Positions 1 through 10,930 of a stretch of DNA of 64,000 nt are shown piece by piece. Origin of the DNA: Spiroplasma endosymbiont of Nebria brevicollis (GTDB lineage: Bacteria > Bacillota_I > Bacilli_A > Mycoplasmatales > VBWQ01); contig NZ_OZ034986.1 in the NCBI RefSeq assembly GCF_964030895.1, forward strand, positions 1,302,001 to 1,366,000, in the 5' to 3' direction. Position 1 is the first letter of the stretch, and each line of letters starts with the position of its first letter. Position numbers and translations under genes: made by a program. The notes below the pieces were generated by a model. It was not told the origin of the DNA. It saw nothing but the letters and a program-made list of their open reading frames with translations, and ran no database searches.

Positions 1-1
1 T

Positions 2-1121
2 GATATTAATAATATAAAAACAAATAACAGTTTATTTCCCTATATAAAACAACTTACTGTTAATAATGAAGGTAATTTATCATTTGATAGCAAGCAAATT
101 CCAGATACCATTTCGGAAGACTGAAATAATGCTGTTGCCCAAGACATTAAAAACAAACAAGTTGTCAAACGCTACTGAAGGCACTAAAATTTTACAAAAA
201 CAAAATTTGAGTAAAATAGTAACATCAGCTTATACTTCTTCAACTTCAGATTTACATTGAACATTATTACAATTTGGTGGTGCCAATACGCATATTCAAC
301 TTACTGCAGGGGAGGGTGATGTTAGTTTAATACCTAATTTTCAAGATTTAAGTGAAAGTTTAGGATTTTACAATATTAGTCAATCTCATCCTGGGAATAG
401 TAAAATCTTATGTAGTGGGTTTGCGAAAAACTTTATTAGTAAAAGTAGTTTAAAAGATAATAAAACATTTAATGATAATCAATATAAGCAAATAATGTAC
501 AACATTATTGATTATAAGACCAATATTGATGGTCTGTTAAAAAATAGTTCCATTACTAATAGTAGTAAAGATTATAGTGTTAGATACTTACTAGATAATA
601 ATCAGAATATTATTAGTGTAAGTTATTATCAATATGACAAGAGTAATTTAAATATAGAAGCACACTTGAATATTAATCATACATTTAGCAAAGAAACACC
701 ATCAAGTGGTGAAGAATTTGGTATTCCAGCAATTACTATGTTTAAATGAAATGATTATGCTGATAGTTGAAATAATTTCATATTTTTATATCCTAGTTTT
801 ACAGTTGATAAAACAAGTGAAATTAATTACACGGTTGCTCATAAGAATTATAAAGTTAGAAATACTGAATTATCATTTCAAACTAATGTTATTTTAAATA
901 AACCAGAAGGTTCAAAGCAACCAATTTGAAAAATTGATGTTGAACCAGAACCAAGTAAATTTGCAGTGCAAGGTTTACTTTTATGAATGTACATGTGACA
1001 TGATGAGCAGTATGTATATGAAGGTTTTCAAGCAACTTCTCAATCTCATAATTTTGATATTGGTGCTAATTTTTCAGTTAATATAAATCAATGAATAATA
1101 AACAACTTTTTGAATAATTAA
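2..1121 (+). pseudogene. Hypothetical protein, frameshifted, 5' end outside window
   Basis: I do not recognise this protein. It is open in frame 2 from the window edge to about base 188. It then continues in frame 3 from about base 150 to a TAA at 1119-1121, so one frameshift lies near 150-188. Internal TGA codons (for example 747-749 and several near 990-1010) must be Trp. The sequence is rich in N, S, T and I with no hydrophobic segment in the visible part, so an extracytoplasmic or surface role is possible but unproven. It is followed about 40 bp later by another frameshifted unknown gene. Confidence 0.5.
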
Positions 1122-1158
1122 AATATAAAAAATAAATTACAAAGAGGAAAAAACAAAT

Positions 1159-2297
1159 ATGCCAAGTGAAACAACAATAGTAATGAACGCACACCTTTAT
1201 TATATAATGAAGCAACAAATGAAAGTAATATAAAAGAAAATAGTAAATTAGTATTTTTAAGCACTGGAGCCTTATTTAATGCTGCAGCACTATCTTTAGA
1301 CTTAGGTATAAAAACAACTTCAGGTATAACATCATTAATAGGAAAAACTTTGAAATTTGCATCTAGTTTGATACCTAGTAAAAAACCAATTATCAAAGGA
1401 CTAGTAGAAATAGCAAGTGGGTCTTGTTTAGTGGTAGGCATAGTATACAATCTTACTGCAAATGATTCACCTGATAATGCATCAACTACTGTGCCACCTT
1501 TTACAACTTCAACTCAAACTGATGGTACAACAACTCCTAGAAATTATACTAATCCTACACCTACAGGTTATGGGTTGTTATTAAGTAATCAGTTTCATGA
1601 AGATAATAATGATGATGAAAATACTTATTACTTTTATCCAGTAATAATTGCAGGAGCAATTATTATGTTGACAGGTGCATCAAGGATTGTTTCTGCTGCA
1701 AATTGATTATCAGATAGCAATTTTAAAAAAGTAGAAGTAGCACTTAAAGGTTCTAATTTTATTAGTTGAATACTTTCAGGTAGTTCAAATATAATTAACC
1801 AACAAATTCTTAGTGGGAGTTTAAAAATTGTGGGTTCTCTTTTTAATTTCGGTGAAATTTTTAAAAAAGATGATTTGAAGCATGATTTTAGTATTAAAGT
1901 TTCATTTGAAATTGAAAATGGAGCTTCAAACTTTAGTTTTACTCGTAATGCTCAGTTAACAAAAAGTGATAATGAACTTATAATTGAAAAATTACAAAAT
2001 CAAGATTTTAAAAAAATTACTATTGTAGCAAAAAAGTCAGGAAAAGAAAGGTTTAATGAAATCATGTCATATAAAATTAATGAAAAAGCTAAGATTTTTT
2101 TAAAACTAGAAAAATACTCTGATTCTAATGGTAAAAAAATTATCGTAAAAGAAGGAACAAAAATATATGATAATATCAGTACAGAGAATATGGCAGTTAG
2201 TCATTCTAATACATCCTGGATTATAAAATTAAAAATAGTGATTTATTTAAAAAAGTCACTATTTTTTTTCATTATTGCTATTTTTCTTGTACAATAA
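1159..2297 (+). pseudogene. Hypothetical membrane protein, frameshift near start
   Basis: An AAAGAGG ribosome site lies 12 bp before ATG 1159. That frame stops near 1231, while the long open frame (frame 3, about 1180-2297) has no start of its own, so a one-base shift near 1180 is likely. The rebuilt protein (about 375 residues) has hydrophobic stretches around the codons at 1240-1300, 1400-1440 and 1640-1690, separated by a Ser/Thr/Pro/Asn-rich loop, and a charged C-terminal half. The last roughly 20 codons run through a terminator hairpin (2233-2264), so the native stop was probably lost. Family unknown. Confidence 0.5.
2233..2264 (+). terminator. Rho-independent terminator
   Basis: AATAGTGA and TCACTATT form an 8-bp stem followed by a run of T. 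The hairpin lies inside the last part of the preceding open frame, which suggests that frame was extended by mutation. Confidence 0.7.
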
Positions 2298-2352
2298 TTA
2301 AAGGAAGAATTAAAACTAACCATTTCTTTTAAAATAAAAAATCATTTAAAAA

Positions 2353-2381
2353 TTGACACTTATTTTAAATAATAATATAAT
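2353..2381 (+). promoter_or_regulatory. Promoter of rpmG-secE-nusG
   Basis: A consensus TTGACA (2353-2358) is separated by 17 bp from TATAAT (2376-2381), 32 bp before the rpmG start. This is the best sigma-70-type promoter in the window. It drives the rpmG-secE-nusG unit. Confidence 0.85.
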
Positions 2382-2412
2382 TAAAAATGGTTAAGTTTTC
2401 AAGGTGAATTTA

Positions 2413-2562
2413 ATGAGCGAAAAAATAATCTTAATATGCAGCATTTGTTTGAACCGTAACTATCATACTTATAAAAACAAGGTTAAAAACAAAGAACGCA
2501 TGGAATTAAAAAAATATTGTGAACATTGTCATCAACACACTGTCCACAAAGAATCACGATAG
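2413..2562 (+). CDS. rpmG: 50S ribosomal protein L33
   Basis: A 49-residue basic protein with CSIC near residues 9-12 and CEHC near 36-39, the two zinc-binding CxxC pairs of the zinc-type L33. L33 binds the large subunit near the tRNA exit site. Position directly before secE-nusG is the usual place for an rpmG copy in Firmicutes and Mollicutes. The secE ribosome site (AGGAGG) overlaps the rpmG stop, so the genes are co-transcribed. Confidence 0.93.
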   Translation: MSEKIILICSICLNRNYHTYKNKVKNKERMELKKYCEHCHQHTVHKESR

Positions 2563-2573
2563 GAGGTATTTTC

Positions 2574-3005
2574 ATGAGTGAAGAAAATAAATCAAAGAAA
2601 TCCAAAATTAATCATGAAAAAGTGGCCCTTTTAAAAAACAAGTTTAATATTCTTCGTAAAATTAAACCATTAAAAACCAAAAGAACTTTTGAAGGTACTA
2701 CTGAAACATTTAACCCTCGTACCGCTGATAAAAATAAAAAAGTTGATATTAGTGCCATATGAGAAAAAGAACGTAAAAATCGTACTTTAGAAGAACGCTA
2801 TTATTATAAACGTGAAGCCAGAACTTATCATAAATATTTTTTCCTATATTTATCACGAGAAATAAGAAGAACACGTTGAACACCAAGAAAACAATTAAAT
2901 AGTAAATTCCTTACCACAGTAGCATTCATTACTATTCTAGCATTATTTTTCTATGCAATAGAAAGTATTTTACTAGTGGTATTACCATTACTAAAAATTA
3001 TGTAA
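2574..3005 (+). CDS. secE: Preprotein translocase subunit SecE
   Basis: This 143-residue protein starts at ATG 2574, 7 bp after AGGAGG. Residues 1 to about 100 are highly charged (Lys/Arg/Glu); the C-terminal 40 residues hold an amphipathic helix and one transmembrane segment (TVAFITILALFFYAIES), the layout of Gram-positive SecE with a long Mollicutes-type N-terminal extension. SecE clamps SecY (encoded at 51.9 kb) in the membrane. One TGA-Trp at 2760-2762 and a second in the helix must be read through. Its place between rpmG and nusG is conserved. Confidence 0.9.
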
Positions 3006-3040
3006 AAAATATTAAAGCAAAAAATGGAGATGTCAAAATA

Positions 3041-3661
3041 ATGAAAAATGAAAAACTTTTAAATAAAGTTGTACCAGTTGAAGAAACACATAAAAATAGA
3101 ATTGCACAAGCCCAATGATATATTGTTAATTGCAACAAAGGTAATGAAGATAAAGTAGCTGCTGGTTTAAGACAAAAAATTGAAAAAAAATTAAATCTAA
3201 AAGATAATATTTTTCAAGTCCGCGTTGTTAATGAAACTTCAACTGATAAAGAAAAAAAAGTAACAGAAAAAAATATTTTTCCTGGTTATATTTTTGTTCA
3301 TATGATTTTAACAGAAGATACTTGATATGATATTCGCAATACTGCTGGAATTAATGGTTTTATTGGCTCTAGTGGTAAGGGTGTTCCTCCAACTCCGCTT
3401 TCAACAAAAGAAGTTAATGAAATGTTATACCGTAATTCTAAACCACCTGTACAACCAAAAGTTAAGCAAGTAAAAGAAGTTAATCGTGACTTTAAAGTTG
3501 ACGAATTTGTTCATATTACTTCTGGTGCTTTACAAGACCGTGAAGGTCGTGTAACTAAAGTTGATGACGAAAAAGGAGTTGCAACAGTTGCTGTTGATAT
3601 GTTTGGTCGTGAAACTGAAGTTAAAGTAGAATATGATAGTTGTAAAAAAATTAATTCTTAA
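3041..3661 (+). CDS. nusG: Transcription elongation/antitermination factor NusG
   Basis: This 206-residue protein has the NusG N-terminal domain (QAQWYIVNCNKGNEDKVA near residues 22-40, then PGYIFVHM near 85-92, followed by WYDIRNTAGINGFIG) and a C-terminal KOW domain (VHITSGALQDREGRV about residues 156-170). NusG binds RNA polymerase and couples it to ribosomes or Rho. Start ATG 3041 is preceded by a GGAGATG-like ribosome site. It is the last gene of the rpmG-secE-nusG unit; rplKA follows after a long leader with its own promoter. Confidence 0.94.
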
Positions 3662-4039
3662 AAATTATTTTTTAGAAAGTTTATATTTACTATAATGCTA
3701 AAAAACTTTCTTGCGAATTAGGATAACTTAATACCATTATGGTACATAGATTATTTTTTGTTTTCTTTTAACATCTTTTTGATTTTGTAAAATTAAATTC
3801 AATTTATCAGACCCTGAGTTGTAATTTAATACTGGTTACCTTAAATATTCATGAGCTAAAAATGAGAATAAAAAATAATTTTCAATTTTTAAAATTTTAT
3901 TGACTACTATTTATAATAATGTTATTATCTTTAAAGTGCTATTTATCCAAGTAAGTAGTATTTAATTATGTTTGAAACTTGTGGAAGAAATTATTCGTTT
4001 GAACCACAGTGAGGACCCAATTTATAGGAGGAGTTGCTC
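3662..4039 (+). promoter_or_regulatory. nusG-rplK intergenic region: promoter and rplKA leader
   Basis: No gene is visible in these 378 bases. Soon after nusG an inverted pair AGAAAGTTT / AAACTTTCT (about 3674-3711) could form a weak hairpin without a T-run. A promoter follows: TTGACT (3900-3905), 17-bp spacer, TATTAT (3923-3928). The remaining leader of roughly 100 nt ends in a short TGTGG / CCACA pairing and a purine-rich stretch before the rplK ribosome site. In several bacteria L1 represses rplKA by binding such a leader; that role here is inference. Confidence 0.6.
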
Positions 4040-4486
4040 ATGGCTGAGAAAAAAAATATTAATCGTGAGGGTATCATCCAATTACCAGCAGGTAGTGCCA
4101 AACCAGGTGCTAGTTTAGCTTCATTTGGTATTGATATGCCTCGTTTTTGTAGAGAATTTAATGATAAAACTAAAGATTTAAAAGATGACGCTAATCCCGT
4201 TCCAATCCCTGTATTCATTACTGCATACAAAGATAAATCTTTTGACTTTAAAATCAAAACTACACCAACAACGTTTCTTTTAAAAAGAGCGTTAAAACTA
4301 ACAAAAGGTTCAGCTAACGCTAAATTAACAAAAGTAGGAACTATTACTTTAGCTCAAATTACTGAAATTGCTAAAATTAAACTTCCTGACTTAAATGCTT
4401 ATACCTTAGAAGATGCCATTAAAATTATTGCTGGTACTGCTAAAAATATGGGTATTACCGTTGAAAACGGAAAGGAGGGTATTTAA
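4040..4486 (+). CDS. rplK: 50S ribosomal protein L11
   Basis: This 148-residue protein has typical L11 features: the Pro/Gly-rich N-terminal linker ([18 protein letters not shown]), the central [12 protein letters not shown] block that begins the rRNA-binding domain, and the C-terminal [19 protein letters not shown] helix. L11 forms the GTPase-associated centre on 23S rRNA. ATG 4040 is preferred over the TTG at 4034 because a perfect GGAGGAG ends 6 bp before it. Co-transcribed with rplA, 2 bp downstream. Confidence 0.96.
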   Translation: MAEKKNINREGIIQLPAGSAKPGASLASFGIDMPRFCREFNDKTKDLKDDANPVPIPVFITAYKDKSFDFKIKTTPTTFLLKRALKLTKGSANAKLTKVGTITLAQITEIAKIKLPDLNAYTLEDAIKIIAGTAKNMGITVENGKEGI

Positions 4487-4488
4487 TT

Positions 4489-5169
4489 ATGGCTAGAAGT
4501 AAAAGATATCTTGCATTAGCAAACTTAATTGATAAGTCTAAAAATTACCCTGTTGACCATGCTATTGAATTAGCACAACAATCATCAGCATTAAAATTCG
4601 ATGCTACTGTTGAAGCAGCATTTCGTTTAAATGTTGATCCAAGACATGCCGATCAAATGCTACGTGGTTCAATCGTGTTACCAGCAGGTACCGGTAAAGT
4701 CCAACGTGTATTAGTAATTACTACAACTAAACAAAAAGAAGCGTTAGAAGCGCAAGCTGATTTTGTTGGTGGTAAAGAAATGATTGAAAAAATCCAAAAA
4801 GGATGATTTGAATTTGATGTAATTATTGCTACACCAGAAATGATGGGTGAGTTAGGAAAAATTGGTCGTGTTCTAGGTCCTAAGGGGTTAATGCCAACAG
4901 CTAAATTAGGAACAGTAACAATGGATGTTGAAAAAGTTATTACAGATATTCGTAAAGGAAAAGTGGAATACCGTGTTGATAAACAAGGTAATATCCACGT
5001 TATTCTTGGTAAAGTTTCATTTACACCAGAAGATTTAAGACACAACTATACAACAATTCTTTCTACTCTAAAAAAAATCAAACCTGCTGCTGTTAAAGGT
5101 ACTTATATTAAAAATATTAGTATTACAACAACAATGGGACCAAGTATTAAAGTTTTAATTGAAGAATAA
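4489..5169 (+). CDS. rplA: 50S ribosomal protein L1
   Basis: A 226-residue L1 protein reading through TGA-Trp at 4804. It has the L1 stalk signature [16 protein letters not shown] (about residues 128-143) and the start [14 protein letters not shown]1 binds the mobile L1 stalk of 23S rRNA and in many bacteria also represses its own operon. The ribosome site AAGGAGGG lies inside the end of rplK. A strong terminator follows at 5183. Confidence 0.96.
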
Positions 5170-5182
5170 TAACCTTAATTCT

Positions 5183-5222
5183 AAAAAATCATTAGCAAAA
5201 ACAAATTATTAATGATTTTTTT
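5183..5222 (+). terminator. rplKA terminator
   Basis: A 12-bp stem (AAAAAATCATTA / TAATGATTTTTT) with a 15-nt loop ends in a T-run directly after rplA. Confidence 0.85.
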
Positions 5223-5348
5223 CTATTTTGATTCACATTTTATTTTTAAATGAAAATATTTTACGATATAATTTATTTATTGTGATAATTCCAGTAACTT
5301 TGTTTTTGCTGGTTAAACAATAAAAATTGGTAAAGGAGCACGACCTTA

Positions 5349-5729
5349 ATGAAAAAACTAATAAATAGTTTTAAAAAACAAAATTGAGGAATAAAAATTG
5401 GCTTTTACTCACTGGTAATTAGTATTATATGCTTGGCAATAGGACTAATTTTAATTGCAACAGCTAGTTTTACACCGAAATCAGGTGGTGATACTGTTAA
5501 TAGTGGTAATGGTTTTAATGTACTTTCCGATTGGGGTATTAATAATTTTTTAACTGCTGATGGACATAGTGAAATGGAAATATTCTATTTTAGTAATAAA
5601 TTTTTAACTTATCCAATTGCACAAGTTTCATCAGGAATTGTATTTGCCATTATTCTAGCTTCAACATTTGTTGGAATTAGCGGTTTATCACTAATATTTG
5701 GCTACTTTAAACGCTGACTATATTCTTAA
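5349..5729 (+). CDS. Hypothetical two-TM membrane protein
   Basis: A 126-residue protein starting at ATG 5349 with an AAAGGAGC ribosome site. It has a short basic N-terminus, one transmembrane helix at about residues 18-42, a polar loop of about 55 residues (likely outside) and a second transmembrane helix at about 97-120. A -10 box TATAAT (5267-5272) lies upstream after the rplA terminator; its -35 is weak. The next gene encodes a similar layout, so the two look like diverged tandem paralogues. Function unknown. Confidence 0.7.
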
Positions 5730-5746
5730 TTTAGTAAGTGATAAGC

Positions 5747-6103
5747 ATGGATAAAAGTAAAAATTCATCACATTGAGATTGAAGACAAAAATTTGGTTTG
5801 TTTTTAATTATTGTGGCAATAATTTCAGTGATAATTAGTTTAATATTATTTGGTACGGCTTTTTTTAACAATGCCAATAATAAGTTTCTTGGTGATGGAT
5901 TTTGAAGTTTAAAACATTACGGAATTATCAATTTGGTTAACAATTGAAATGTATTTGATAATGATGCTGGTTTCAATGTATTCATTAATCATCCTTTTCA
6001 ACAAGTTTATTTTGGAATTATTTTATTAATAATTATTTTTCCCATTTGTTTTGGAATCGGTAGTATCTTATCAATTCGTGGATGATGAACAGCAAGAATT
6101 TAG
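5747..6103 (+). CDS. Hypothetical two-TM membrane protein, paralogue of preceding gene
   Basis: A 118-residue protein, 17 bp after the preceding gene. It shares that gene's plan: a short basic N-terminus, a transmembrane helix at about residues 15-35, a loop containing a GFWSLKHYGIINLV stretch that resembles the neighbour's NVLSDWGINNFL, then a second transmembrane helix near 88-110. No good ribosome site precedes it, consistent with translational coupling. Many Trp are TGA. No recognised family. Confidence 0.65.
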
Positions 6104-6162
6104 TAACAATGTAAAATTAAAGTATACTATTAATTATTAGTTTAAATAAAGGAATCATTAAT

Positions 6163-7230
6163 ATGTTTGTATTTAAAAAAATTAATTTTATATTATTACT
6201 AACTTTTGTATGAATTATTTTTTGGATTACGGTAACTATCATAACTAATAGCTACCGTAATCCAATTTTAAACTATGTACCCCATAGTGAAGATTACTTG
6301 CAAAATAAGCCTATTAGTTCTTATGTGTCTAAAGCACAAAAACCTAAACATATAGTAATGATTGGTATTGATGGTATGGCAGGATATGCTTTAAAAAGCG
6401 GTTATAGTCCTAACATGAATTATTTAATGCACAATGGTGCCCCCCCCAATACATTACAAGCACGTGTGATGTATTACCAATGTCCTCTGGCTTGCTAACT
6501 GAGCTAGTGTTATGTTTGCTACAGATCCTGTTAAACATGGAGTTGTTGACCAAGACTTATGAAATTTTAATCATACTGTCCATAATAAAGTTAATTCAAA
6601 TCAGATTAGTATCTTTGATGCTATTAAAGATAAATACTCATTATCAAATTTATTTGGATTTGCTAGTGAAGGCAGTATGATTGCTAATTTTAAACCAGAG
6701 GGTAAAACAAGCATTAAGGATATTGTGCTTGCTAACGGTAGTTATAATCAAACAGAAACTGATGAGCAAACCTTTGATGTTACTAAAAAACATTAGAAAA
6801 CAAACCATTATTTTCCTTTTTCTATTATGTTAATCCTGATTTAGCAGGTCATTCACGTGAATGAAATAGCGAAGAATATTACCGAGCCATCAATCAAACA
6901 GATAAATATATTGGTGGAATTATTCAAGATTTAAAAGATTTAACAATGTGGGATGATACATTATTAATCATTAGTTCCGACCATGGAGGAGTTTCTCAAT
7001 ATCATGGTCATGGTGCTAATGCAGAAGAAGAAATTCCCTTATTATTTTTTGGAAAGTGTATCCCTAAACATGGTATTATTCCTGATAAAATTAAAATCTA
7101 TGATATCCCAGCTACTATTGCTTGATTATTAGATATAGTAAATCAACCACCCATTTGGGATGGAGAACCAATTTTAACACCATTTTTTGATATGACTAAT
7201 ATGTATGAACATAGTGAGGATTTTAAATAA
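6163..7230 (+). pseudogene. Alkaline-phosphatase-superfamily membrane-anchored hydrolase, frameshifted
   Basis: Three pieces in three frames make one protein. The first has a transmembrane anchor and then MIGIDGMAGYAL, the metal-binding start of alkaline phosphatase/phosphodiesterase folds. The second begins near 6494. The third (from 6793) holds AGHSREW and SSDHGGVSQYHGHG, the downstream metal-ligand motifs. Shifts occur near 6465 (apparent extra GT), 6493 (one base missing) and 6790 (an A-run); an unusual run of eight C lies at about 6438-6445. The family hydrolyses phospho- or sulpho-esters outside the membrane. As read, the gene cannot make a full product. It overlaps the next gene by one base (TAATG). 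Confidence 0.7.
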
Positions 7231-8387
7231 TGACTAATATGGGAAATAAAGTAAATATTAATGGTATTAAATTAATAATTGCGATTGCCATAAGTTTTAT
7301 GGTTTGGTCTAATGTGCAAAATGTGACATTAAATGCGGGTGGTAGTTTACATGCTTTCAATGCTTATTTTTCTTCACCAATGATGTATGTTATTTTATTA
7401 GGTTTTGGTTATTTAAGTTGTTATAATAATTTTAGTTGAAAAGATTATGGTAAGTTTTTAATAGCATTAGCAATTTTATGTTTAATTACTAGTTTTATGT
7501 ATTTAGATTTCTTTGCATTTAAAGAAGGATATATCACAACAAGTTATATGATAGGTTCATGATTTAAATTATTATTTTTTGATTATGGGAAATGAATGAT
7601 ATGGATTATTGTTGGTGGCAGTGCTTTTATTAAATTACTTATTAATAAATATGGTAATAATAAAAATCTTTGCGATATTGTTAGACTAATTTTTTTAATA
7701 GTAACAGTATTAGTTGTTAGCATTGTTTTTAAAGTAATTACTAAACTTTATATTTATAATAATTTTAATGAAAATTTACTTTATATTTCATTTCGTGAAG
7801 GTGGATTTTTACAATTAATTCCAGGAATGATGATGTTTATGGTTGGAGTTAATATTTGATGATGAATTGTTTGAGGAGAAATTAAACGTGTTGTTTTATA
7901 TTCATATCTTAGTTTTTCTTGCTTTATTGTTGTTACAACTTTACGGATGATGTTTGATTTTCCTTTAATTTATTGAGATATTACCGAGCAACTACAAGCT
8001 GTGTTTCTTTTTATACCTTTTATCATGTTAAGCATTAGTAGTTACAAATGTGTAGATTTTCTATTTTATGGAATCATTTTCATCGCTTTCTTTAATATTG
8101 CTTTTAATAAACTTATTGGTGTTTAGTTTGTATTAGGTTTATTATTACGTGTTATTTTTGGTTTAAATACAGCACGAAGAACAGTAGAATTTGTCAACAA
8201 TAATCTTTTTATTGCTTTATTATATTCATTACTTAAAACTTATTTGTTATTAATATTTTGTGGTTGATTATCACCTAAGTATTTTAAACTGTTTAAAATT
8301 AAAGTTGAGTTTTTAAAACCAAAAATTAAAAAACAAATCAGTGTTAAAGAAAAACATGGTATAGCAATGAGTAAAATAGAAAATTAA
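7230..8387 (+). pseudogene. Polytopic membrane protein, interrupted by an in-frame TAG
   Basis: ATG 7230 overlaps the previous stop (TAATG). The frame gives 298 residues with about eight hydrophobic helices, then TAG at 8124-8126. The same frame stays open for another 87 codons (a further helix and a basic tail ending near KISVKEKHG) to TAA 8385-8387, so TAG looks like a nonsense mutation in a protein of about 385 residues. The 298-residue form could still be made. The family is not recognised; the arrangement after a phosphatase-superfamily gene suggests envelope lipid or glycan metabolism, but that is a guess. Confidence 0.5.
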
Positions 8388-8582
8388 AACTAATATTGTT
8401 AATATGTAAACTAAAGAGTTTAAAATTTTTAAAATAATTATGTAAGATACATCAATAATTTCAAGTAAATGAGTTATACTTATAAGCGAGATGTTTACGT
8501 CAAAGAACATTAATAAACTGTTTGTTTCTTGTATGTCAAAATATAAGAATTTTATTTTGATTATGATTAGAAAGGAGAAATT
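8388..8582 (+). other. Intergenic region before the MATE gene
   Basis: About 195 non-coding bases. A TTATACT box near 8473 is a possible -10 element. A GAAAGGAGAAATT ribosome site sits just before ATG 8583. Nothing else is recognisable. Confidence 0.3.
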
Positions 8583-10208
8583 ATGGATAAAATCACACAA
8601 ACTAAAGAAACAGTAAATAATAAAGCCACAAAAAATTTAGCTAAAAAATTAAAACGACAAGCAATTTTTACAACAGCTAAACCATGAAAAGCAATTTTTA
8701 TGATGGTAACTCCGACCATTATTGCTATTATTATTTTTTCTACTTATCAAATTTTTGATAAATGAATCGCCACCCAATGAGGTGGTAATAATATTATTAG
8801 TAATTACAGTAATCCCAGTTTAATAATTCCTACTGACCAAGCATTAAAAATTATTAATATTGCTACAACCTATGCAGCAGTCCCATCATCGATGATGGTA
8901 GCATTTGCCCTATTAATTTCCACAGGAACAGGAATTAAGTATTCTATTGCCTATGGAAAAAACAAACGTGAACGCATGTCACAATATTTGGGTAATGGTT
9001 TTTTATTATCATTCATTATTTCTATTATTTTTATGATAACTATGTATTTTAGTTGTCAAAGTATTATTGAATTTCAAGCAGGTAGTGTTTCTGGAGCAAC
9101 CGATCCTGCTATTAGAGTTATCATTATTAAAGAGGCAGTCCGTTTTTCACGAATTTTAATTTTAGCAACTCCGTTTTTATTTTTTGCTAACTTCTGAATT
9201 TCATTACTACGTAGTGAAGGGATGATGTTGTGAACTATTTTAATTAATGTCCTTGCTTGTTTAGTAAATTTATCATTAGACTTTATTTTAGTTATCCCTG
9301 GTAAAATGGGAATGGAAGGAACAGCTTACGCTACTATCATTGCTTGAGCAAGTATTAATTTAATGGCTATTACTATTATTTGACGTAGTGGTTCTAACAT
9401 CTGATTTAATTTAGTACATTTAAAATTAAAAAAAGCATTTGTGATAGGTATTTTACTAATCGGTGCCACATCATTATTACAAAATATTGCTCAAAGTGTC
9501 TTAGCTATGGTTACAACTAAAATTTTAAATTTGTTACCACCTCCAGATTATCATGTTGGTGATAGTAGTATTCCCGTTTATGTCCAATTATATGGTGGAA
9601 TTATGCCGTGATTAATTTTAATTAATGCACCAATTATTGGAATTACGCAAGGAGCGCAAGCATTAGTTGGTTATGTTTATGGAACAAAAGACTTTAATCG
9701 CGTTTGACAATTAATGTGACGTTTAACATTATTATTACTCTTACTATTAATAGCCTCATTTCTATTAGTAGTAATTGCAGGTCAATATATGATGCATTTC
9801 TTTGGTGTTGATTTAGCAATGGCTGAACATTTTAAGATTTATATCATTATGCAATTTGCATTTTATCCGTTAGCAACATTACATTATATTGCTGTTATTT
9901 TTTATCAATCAGTTAATCGTGGTAAAATTTCTCTATTTGCTAGTCTGCAACGTACTATTATTATGCCTATTATTTGTTCAGGATTAGGATATGTTGTTGC
10001 CAAAAGTACTGCTGATGGTTTCTATTTTTATTTATTTATTGGTTTTATTGATTTATTTGCAGCATTTATATTGTTACCTTTATTAGGTTATACATTTTGA
10101 AAAGCACGACCTTTTATTCGTGTTACCAAAGACCAAACTACGGGAACTATTAGTAAATTTGAAAATAATTCCGAATTGGAAATAGTAGAAACAATAGTAT
10201 TAGAATAG
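8583..10208 (+). CDS. MATE-family efflux transporter
   Basis: A 541-residue protein with about 12 hydrophobic helices in two similar halves of six, the MATE fold. The first half has AVPSSMMVAFALLISTGTG and IAYGKNKRERMSQYLGNGF; the second has APIIGITQGAQALVGYVYG, close to the conserved MATE helix containing Q-A-x-x-x-x-G. Such proteins export cationic drugs or metabolites with Na+ or H+; the substrate is unknown. ATG 8583 follows GGAGAAATT. Several Trp are TGA. The C-terminal cytoplasmic tail is acidic. A bidirectional terminator separates it from the convergent HU gene. Confidence 0.85.
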
Positions 10209-10239
10209 TTTTATTATATTAGATTCTATGTACTTAAGT

Positions 10240-10270
10240 GAAAGGCACTTTGATTAACAAAGTGCCTTTA
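10240..10270. terminator. Bidirectional terminator between MATE gene and HU gene
   Basis: AAAGGCACTTTG and CAAAGTGCCTTT form a 12-bp perfect stem with A- and T-tracts on either side. It lies between two convergent genes and can serve both. Confidence 0.85.
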
Positions 10271-10272
10271 AA

Positions 10273-10560
10273 CTATTTTTTTCCTTTATCATTTACCATT
10301 TGTTTTAATTTCTTACATGAATTAAATTTAACAACACGTTGTTTATCAATCATAATTGATTCACCTGTTTTAGGATTTACTCCTCTACGGGCTTTACGAG
10401 TTTTAATTGTAAATGTACCAAAGTTTCTTATTGTAACATCTTCTCCCCGCTCTAAAGTCAGAATAATTTTTTCAAACATAGCTTCTAAAGCATCCTTATA
10501 ATCTGCTTCTGAACTTTGTAATTCTTTTTGAACCACTTTAATAATTTGTTTTTTTTGCAT
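10273..10560 (-). CDS. hup: DNA-binding protein HU
   Basis: A 95-residue HU/IHF-family protein. It shows the helical N-terminal body, the hallmark VTIRNFGTFTIKTRKARRGVNPKTG arm region (in pieces RNFGTF, KTRKARRGVNPKTG), and a basic tail. HU dimers bend and compact DNA. The start MQKKQIIKV (ATG at 10560) matches the family length; an upstream in-frame ATG is less likely. A GGAAAGG ribosome site lies upstream on the minus strand, and a TATAAT-like -10 is seen near 10632-10640. Confidence 0.92.
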   Translation of the reverse strand: MQKKQIIKVVQKELQSSEADYKDALEAMFEKIILTLERGEDVTIRNFGTFTIKTRKARRGVNPKTGESIMIDKQRVVKFNSCKKLKQMVNDKGKK

Positions 10561-10792
10561 AAGAATTTCAACCCTTTCCTCATAACCAATCATCATAAAT
10601 ATATTAAAAAATACCTTAAATGATAGTATAATTATATAACATTTTTCAAAAAAGCCATGGTTAATGAAAATTCTAAAACTGAATTTCCCATAATAGTAAT
10701 AAACTAAAGCATGAAAATGACTTTTTCCGTTACTTTTCAGATTTTTTTAGATATTATGTTTCTTAAACAAAAAATCTTTGGAGATATCAAAT

Positions 10793-10888
10793 ATGAGAAA
10801 TATGAAACTTTTATTAAGATTAAATATGAGCATTTCCTCGTACCTATTAGTAAAATATTTCATATACAACCAATTGATTATATGTTAA
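10793..10888 (+). pseudogene. Remnant 5' end of a lipoprotein gene
   Basis: GGAGATATCAAAT plus ATG 10793 encodes a start MRNMKLLLRL, matching in pattern the MKSMKTIIRL start of the lipoprotein at 10931, and then stops after 31 codons. It looks like a leftover copy of a lipoprotein 5' end. The 334 bases between HU and the lipoprotein otherwise hold only regulatory sequence. Confidence 0.35.
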
Positions 10889-10930
10889 AATTAGTGGCAA
10901 CGACTTATAAAAACCTTGGAGGAATAAAAC

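Noticed and set aside
1118-1450. Minus-strand ORF of 110 codons
   Set aside because: Shadow of the plus-strand hypothetical gene; no ribosome site and poor composition.
3674-3711. Terminator for nusG
   Set aside because: A stem can be drawn, but there is no T-run and the loop is long.
6163-7230. Programmed frameshifting in the phosphatase-superfamily gene
   Set aside because: Several shifts in different directions, with no conserved slippery site and stem-loop, fit decay better.
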